The notes below the pieces were generated by a model that saw nothing but the letters and a program-made list of their open reading frames with translations, was not told the origin of the DNA and ran no database searches. From DATAAZ01 sp036259875 (GTDB taxonomy: Bacteria; Actinomycetota; Thermoleophilia; Gaiellales; Gaiellaceae): a stretch of DNA of 52,772 nt. Below, one piece after another: positions 49,354 through 52,772 of this stretch (positions within the stretch are counted from its first letter, which is position 1; each line of letters starts with the position of its first letter). A program made the position numbers and the translations under genes. The stretch covers positions 1 to 52,772 of the forward strand of contig DATAAZ010000033.1 of the NCBI GenBank assembly GCA_036259875.1. The letters run 5' to 3'.

Positions 49354-51950
49354 GGCTCGCGCCGCGGCACGCAGAGCGGATCGATCGCTCGCGGGAGCTC
49401 ACCTTCACCTTCGACGGCCGCCCGGTCTCCGCGTTCGCCGGCGACACGTTCGGCTCAGCGCTCTTCGCGGCGGGGCAGCGCGTCTTCTCGCGCAGCTTCA
49501 AGTACCACCGCCCGCGCGGGCTCGTCTGCTGCTCGGGGCATTGTCCGAACTGTCTCATGACGGTGGACGGCGTTCCGAACGTCCGCGTTTGCGTCGAGCC
49601 CGTCCGCGAGCGGGCCCGCGTCGAGGCGCAGAACGTCCGCGGGTCGCTCGACCGCGACCTCCTCGCCGTCACCGACAAGTTCGGCGGCCCGTTCACGCCG
49701 GTCGGTTTCTACTACCGCACGATGATGCGGCCGCGTCGCGCGTGGCCACTCTACGAGCGCTTCCTGCGAAGCGTGGCCGGGCTCGGCGCCGTTGACAAGC
49801 ACGCGGGCCGCCGACGCCGCTACGACGCCGAGAACCGCCACGTCGACACGCTCGTCGTCGGCGGCGGCCGTTCGGGCGTCGCGGCCGCGCGCGAGGCGCA
49901 GGGCCGCGGCGAGCGGGTCGCGCTGGTCGACGAGGGTCCCGAGCCGGTCGAGGCGCCGGGGGTCGAGCTCGTCCACGGCCGCGCGCTCGGGATCTACGAA
50001 GGGAACCTCGTGCCCGTCGACGCCGGCTCGATCCTCTACCGATTCCGCGCCGGGAGGGTGGTCGTCGCCGCGGGGGCGCTCGAGCAGCCGCTCCTCTTCC
50101 CGGGGAACGACCTCGTCGGCGTCATGCTGCCGGGCGGCGTCCGGCGGCTCGTCGAGCTCTGGTCGCTGAAGCCGGGCGACCGCGCAGTCGTCGTCGGCGC
50201 GGACGAGCGTGCGCTCGCGGTCGTGGAGAGCCTCGAGGCGGCCGGGACGCAGATCGTCCACGTGGTCGACCTGCGGGCGGCGCAGCCGCGCGAGATCGTC
50301 GCGAAGGGGATCGGCGGGCGCGTCCGCGACGTCGTGATCGACGGCCGCACGTTCGAGTGCGACCTGCTCGTCGCGTCGGGCGCGCGGCAACCGGCGTACT
50401 CGCCCCTCGCGCAGGCCGGCGCTCGGATCGAGTACGACGCGTCGCGAGGAATCTTCGTCCCGGCCGAGCTTCCCGAGGGCGTCGAAGCCGTGGGCGCGGT
50501 AACGGGCGAGGTCGGCGCGACAGCGGTTCCCGCAGCGACGTTCAACGGCGCTTCCGGAAAGGGCAAGTGCTTCGCGTGCATCTGCGAGGACGTGACGGAC
50601 AAGGACGTAAAGCGGGCGATCGCCGAGGGCTTCGACTCGATCGAGCTCGCGAAGCGCTATACGACGGTCACCATGGGCCCCTGCCAGGGGAAGCTCTGCC
50701 ACCTGCCTTCGATCCGGCTGTACGCGCGCGAGACGGAGGCGAGCGAGGCGGACATCGGCACGACGACCGCGCGACCGCCCTGGGGCCCCGTATCGCTCGG
50801 CGTCCTCGCCGGTCGCGGTCACGAGCCGGCGAAGCGGACGTCGATCCACCACCGCCACAAGGACCTCGGGGCGCGGATGATGTGGACGGGGGCCTGGCGC
50901 CGCCCGCACTCCTACGGCGACCCGGAGGATGAGGCGCGCGCCGTGCACGAGACGGTCGGCGTGATCGACGTGTCGACGCTCGGCAAGCTCCTCGTCGCCG
51001 GCCCGGAGGCCGCGGCCTTCCTCGAGCGCCTGTACCCGAGCCGCTTCGCCGACCTGAAGCCGGGACGCATCCGCTACGGCGTGCTCGGCACGGACGGCGG
51101 CCGGATCATGGACGACGGGACGATCGCCCGGCTCGGCGACGAGACGTTCTACGTGACGACCACGTCGACCGGGGCCGACAGCGTCGTCGAGTGGTTCGAG
51201 TGGTGGAACGCGGTCTGGCACATGGACGTCGAGGTGACGAGCGTGACGGGCGCGCTTGCGGCAGTCAACGCCGCCGGGCCGCGGGCGCGGGATCTGCTCG
51301 AGCGCCTCACCGACCTCGACGTGTCGAACGAGGCATTGCGGTACCTCGACGCGCGCGAGGCGCGCGTCGCGGGCGTCCCCTCGCTCGTCCTGCGGATCGG
51401 CTTCGTCGGCGAACTCGGGTACGAGCTCCACTTCCCGAGCCCCTACGGGGAGCATGTCTGGGACGCGATCCTCGCCGCGGGCGCCGACCTGGGCGTCCGT
51501 CCGTTCGGCCTCGAGCCGCAGCGGGTGCTCCGCCTCGAGAAGATGCACATCCTCGTCGGGCAGGACACGGACTCGGAGTCAAACGCGCTCGCGGCCTCGA
51601 TGCCCTGGACGGTCAAGTTCGACAAGGACGACTTCGTCGGCAGGTGGTCGCTCGAGCGGGTCCGCGACCAGGGCTTTCCGGAGCAGCTGGTCGGATTCGA
51701 AATGGCGGACGGGATCGGCGGGGCACCGGCCGAGGGCGGCCAGATCGTGGTCGACGGGCGTCCGGGCGGCCGCGTGACGAGCGCCCGCTGGAGCCCCGAG
51801 CTCGGCCGCGTGATCGGAATGGCGTGGGTGCCGACGGACCTCGCGCGCGACGGCGCCGAGCTCGACGTGAAGATGGACGGCGGCGTCGAGAAGGCGCGCG
51901 TCCGGATGCGCCCGTTCTACGACCCGGACGGGAGGCGGCTCCGATCGTGA
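49350..51950 (+). CDS. mgdC: sarcosine oxidase alpha/N-methylglutamate dehydrogenase large subunit
   Basis: An 866-residue SoxA-like subunit. Order: an N-terminal 2Fe-2S-ferredoxin-like domain (about 1-100) with CCSGHCPNC; a nucleotide-binding Rossmann domain (DTLVVGGGRSGVAAAREAQ at about 165, second dinucleotide region near 290); a Cys-rich segment KCFACICEDVTDKDV to GPCQGKLCH (about 407-452); and a C-terminal GcvT/folate-binding domain (about 490-866). The GcvT domain accepts the methyl-derived C1 unit on tetrahydrofolate. In N-methylglutamate dehydrogenase the product pair is glutamate and formaldehyde or methylene-tetrahydrofolate. Starts and ends in 4-bp overlaps. Confidence 0.87.
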   Translation: MRLAPRHAERIDRSRELTFTFDGRPVSAFAGDTFGSALFAAGQRVFSRSFKYHRPRGLVCCSGHCPNCLMTVDGVPNVRVCVEPVRERARVEAQNVRGSLDRDLLAVTDKFGGPFTPVGFYYRTMMRPRRAWPLYERFLRSVAGLGAVDKHAGRRRRYDAENRHVDTLVVGGGRSGVAAAREAQGRGERVALVDEGPEPVEAPGVELVHGRALGIYEGNLVPVDAGSILYRFRAGRVVVAAGALEQPLLFPGNDLVGVMLPGGVRRLVELWSLKPGDRAVVVGADERALAVVESLEAAGTQIVHVVDLRAAQPREIVAKGIGGRVRDVVIDGRTFECDLLVASGARQPAYSPLAQAGARIEYDASRGIFVPAELPEGVEAVGAVTGEVGATAVPAATFNGASGKGKCFACICEDVTDKDVKRAIAEGFDSIELAKRYTTVTMGPCQGKLCHLPSIRLYARETEASEADIGTTTARPPWGPVSLGVLAGRGHEPAKRTSIHHRHKDLGARMMWTGAWRRPHSYGDPEDEARAVHETVGVIDVSTLGKLLVAGPEAAAFLERLYPSRFADLKPGRIRYGVLGTDGGRIMDDGTIARLGDETFYVTTTSTGADSVVEWFEWWNAVWHMDVEVTSVTGALAAVNAAGPRARDLLERLTDLDVSNEALRYLDAREARVAGVPSLVLRIGFVGELGYELHFPSPYGEHVWDAILAAGADLGVRPFGLEPQRVLRLEKMHILVGQDTDSESNALAASMPWTVKFDKDDFVGRWSLERVRDQGFPEQLVGFEMADGIGGAPAEGGQIVVDGRPGGRVTSARWSPELGRVIGMAWVPTDLARDGAELDVKMDGGVEKARVRMRPFYDPDGRRLRS

Positions 51951-52420
51951 GGGAGCTCGCCTTCCTCTCGCTCGACGCGCCGTCCGCCGACGCGCTCGCA
52001 CGGTCGCCGATGGAGAGGCGGCTGCGCGAGGCGGGGGCCGACTTCGAGGTGCGAGACGGCTGGCTCGTCGCCGTCCGCGTGCCCGGCGAAGACCGTCACA
52101 GCCCGGCCGTTCGAGACGTCACCCATGTCCTTTCGCGCCACGACCTGGGGACTGTCCCAGGGACAGTCCCCCCGGCGGCCGGACTCGCGGCGCTCGACGT
52201 CGAAGGAGCAGGCGCGACCACGCTGCTTCGGCGTCTGACGGAGCTCGACCTCGAGACGCTGCCGGCGGTCGGCGCGCTTGCGCATGTGCGCGTGTGGGTC
52301 CTTCGGCGAGGAGAGGAGTCGTACCGCCTGATCTTCGAGCAGGAGTACGGTCACTACCTCTGGGAGGTCGTGGTCGACGCGGCGGAGCCGCTCGGCGGCG
52401 GCCCGGTGGGCACGCCGTGA
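51947..52420 (+). CDS. mgdD: sarcosine oxidase gamma/N-methylglutamate dehydrogenase small subunit
   Basis: A 157-residue SoxG-like protein: SPMERRLREAGADFEVRDGWLVAVR at the start and a GcvT-like end with VWVLRRGEESYRLIFEQEYGHYLWEVVVDAAEPLGG. SoxG subunits are poorly conserved, and this call rests mostly on position between soxA- and soxB-like genes. A perfect 25-bp palindrome lies inside the gene at 52147-52171, where it encodes LGTVPGTVPP in a loop-like stretch. GTG start overlaps the upstream stop (GTGA), and its own stop overlaps the next GTG. Confidence 0.75.
   Translation: MRELAFLSLDAPSADALARSPMERRLREAGADFEVRDGWLVAVRVPGEDRHSPAVRDVTHVLSRHDLGTVPGTVPPAAGLAALDVEGAGATTLLRRLTELDLETLPAVGALAHVRVWVLRRGEESYRLIFEQEYGHYLWEVVVDAAEPLGGGPVGTP
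52147..52171. repeat. 25-bp perfect palindrome inside the soxG-like gene
   Basis: Arms GGGGACTGTCCC (52147-52158) and GGGACAGTCCCC (52160-52171) are exact reverse complements around a single A. It keeps the reading frame open. A shorter, imperfect relative GGGAACCTGTCCCC lies near 10119-10132 between the SsuC-type and SsuB-type genes. This looks like a dispersed palindromic repeat that entered a coding region. Confidence 0.6.
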
Positions 52421-52772
52421 AAGACCTCTTCCGCGTGCAGCGCATGTGGCGGCGCCGCTCCGACCTCGGGCGCCGCTACGACGCCGTCGTGATCGGTGGC
52501 GGCGCGCACGGCCTTGCGACGGCGTACTACCTCGCGAAGACGCACGGAATCCGCAACGTCGCGGTCCTCGAGAAGAGCTACATCGGGTCGGGCGCGGCCG
52601 GCCGGAACACGACCATCATCCGCGCGAACTACCGTACCCCCGAGGGAGCCGAGTTCTACAAGGAGAGCGTCCGCCTGTACGAGGGCCTTTCGCTCGAGCT
52701 CGACTTCAACCTTCTCTTCTCGCAGCAGGGGCACCTGACGCTCGCGCATTCCGACCGAGCGATGATCACGAT
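52417..52772 (+). CDS. mgdA: sarcosine oxidase beta/N-methylglutamate dehydrogenase flavoprotein subunit (3'-truncated by the window)
   Basis: The first 118 residues of a SoxB-like FAD amine oxidase: MKDLFRVQRMWRRRSDLGRRYD, the dinucleotide motif DAVVIGGGAHGLATAYYLAK, VLEKSYIGSGAAGRNTTIIRANYR, and FKESVRLYEGLS-like sequence. This subunit carries the covalent FMN/FAD amine-oxidising site. GTG 52417 overlaps the soxG-like stop (GTGA). The rest lies outside the window. In most sarcosine-oxidase operons soxB comes first; here it comes last. Confidence 0.87.
   Translation, partial: MKDLFRVQRMWRRRSDLGRRYDAVVIGGGAHGLATAYYLAKTHGIRNVAVLEKSYIGSGAAGRNTTIIRANYRTPEGAEFYKESVRLYEGLSLELDFNLLFSQQGHLTLAHSDRAMIT

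Overview
The window is GC-rich, densely packed bacterial chromosome. It has frequent 4-bp ATGA/GTGA gene overlaps, many GTG starts, and several genes that seem to be read from leaderless transcripts. This style, the rpsF-ssb-rpsR-rplI-dnaB block, a stand-alone LigD polymerase domain and DtxR/IdeR-like boxes suggest an actinobacterium. A deep lineage such as Thermoleophilia is my guess only; no rRNA or other taxonomic marker is present. I saw no tRNA, rRNA, CRISPR array or prophage, and no gene-free stretch over 300 bases.

Layout. 1-4.1 kb: the tail of a large cyclase/ATPase/TPR-type regulator, an ArsR-SRPBCC pair with a visible operator, a SnoaL-like protein and a DUF2269 membrane protein. 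4.2-12.2 kb: a divergent catabolic locus. The minus-strand operon is M20 hydrolase, HpaB-type flavin monooxygenase, RidA and DUF1028. The plus-strand operon is an SsuABC-type importer and an aminotransferase with a decayed HisB-like tail. 12.4-20.5 kb: ordinary accessory genes (GAF-cyclase, DUF2277, VOC protein, MFS exporter, STAS protein, secreted metallopeptidase, ECF sigma factor, VOC pseudogene, LigD polymerase). 20.5-27.4 kb: a ferric-iron-type ABC importer with iron-box-like palindromes; its operon continues into a membrane-domain/sorbosone-dehydrogenase fusion and a coiled-coil protein. 27.4-33.8 kb: an amidase, two small genes, then the conserved rpsF-ssb-rpsR-rplI-dnaB block and purA.

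33.8-52.8 kb is the most interesting part: a one-carbon/methylamine region. It holds molybdenum-cofactor and FdhD maturation genes, AzlCD, an NAD-type formate dehydrogenase (fdhB and fdhA), a GAF-PucR regulator, a gamma-glutamylmethylamide synthetase-like gene, three N-methylglutamate synthase-like subunits (mgsABC) and a heterotetrameric sarcosine oxidase/N-methylglutamate dehydrogenase-like set that runs off the right edge. Together these could turn methylamine into gamma-glutamylmethylamide, then N-methylglutamate, then glutamate plus a formaldehyde-level C1 unit; formate produced further on would be oxidised to CO2 by FdhAB. fdhA carries an in-frame UGA exactly at the catalytic residue, inside a hairpin. 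It is therefore best read as a selenoprotein of about 908 residues, not two broken ORFs.

Two start-codon oddities stand out. rpsF appears to start at CTG behind a strong Shine-Dalgarno sequence. fdhB appears to start at ATC, 6 nt after a -10 box. At least eight genes share a TANNNT-N5/7-start arrangement that suggests a common leaderless promoter class.
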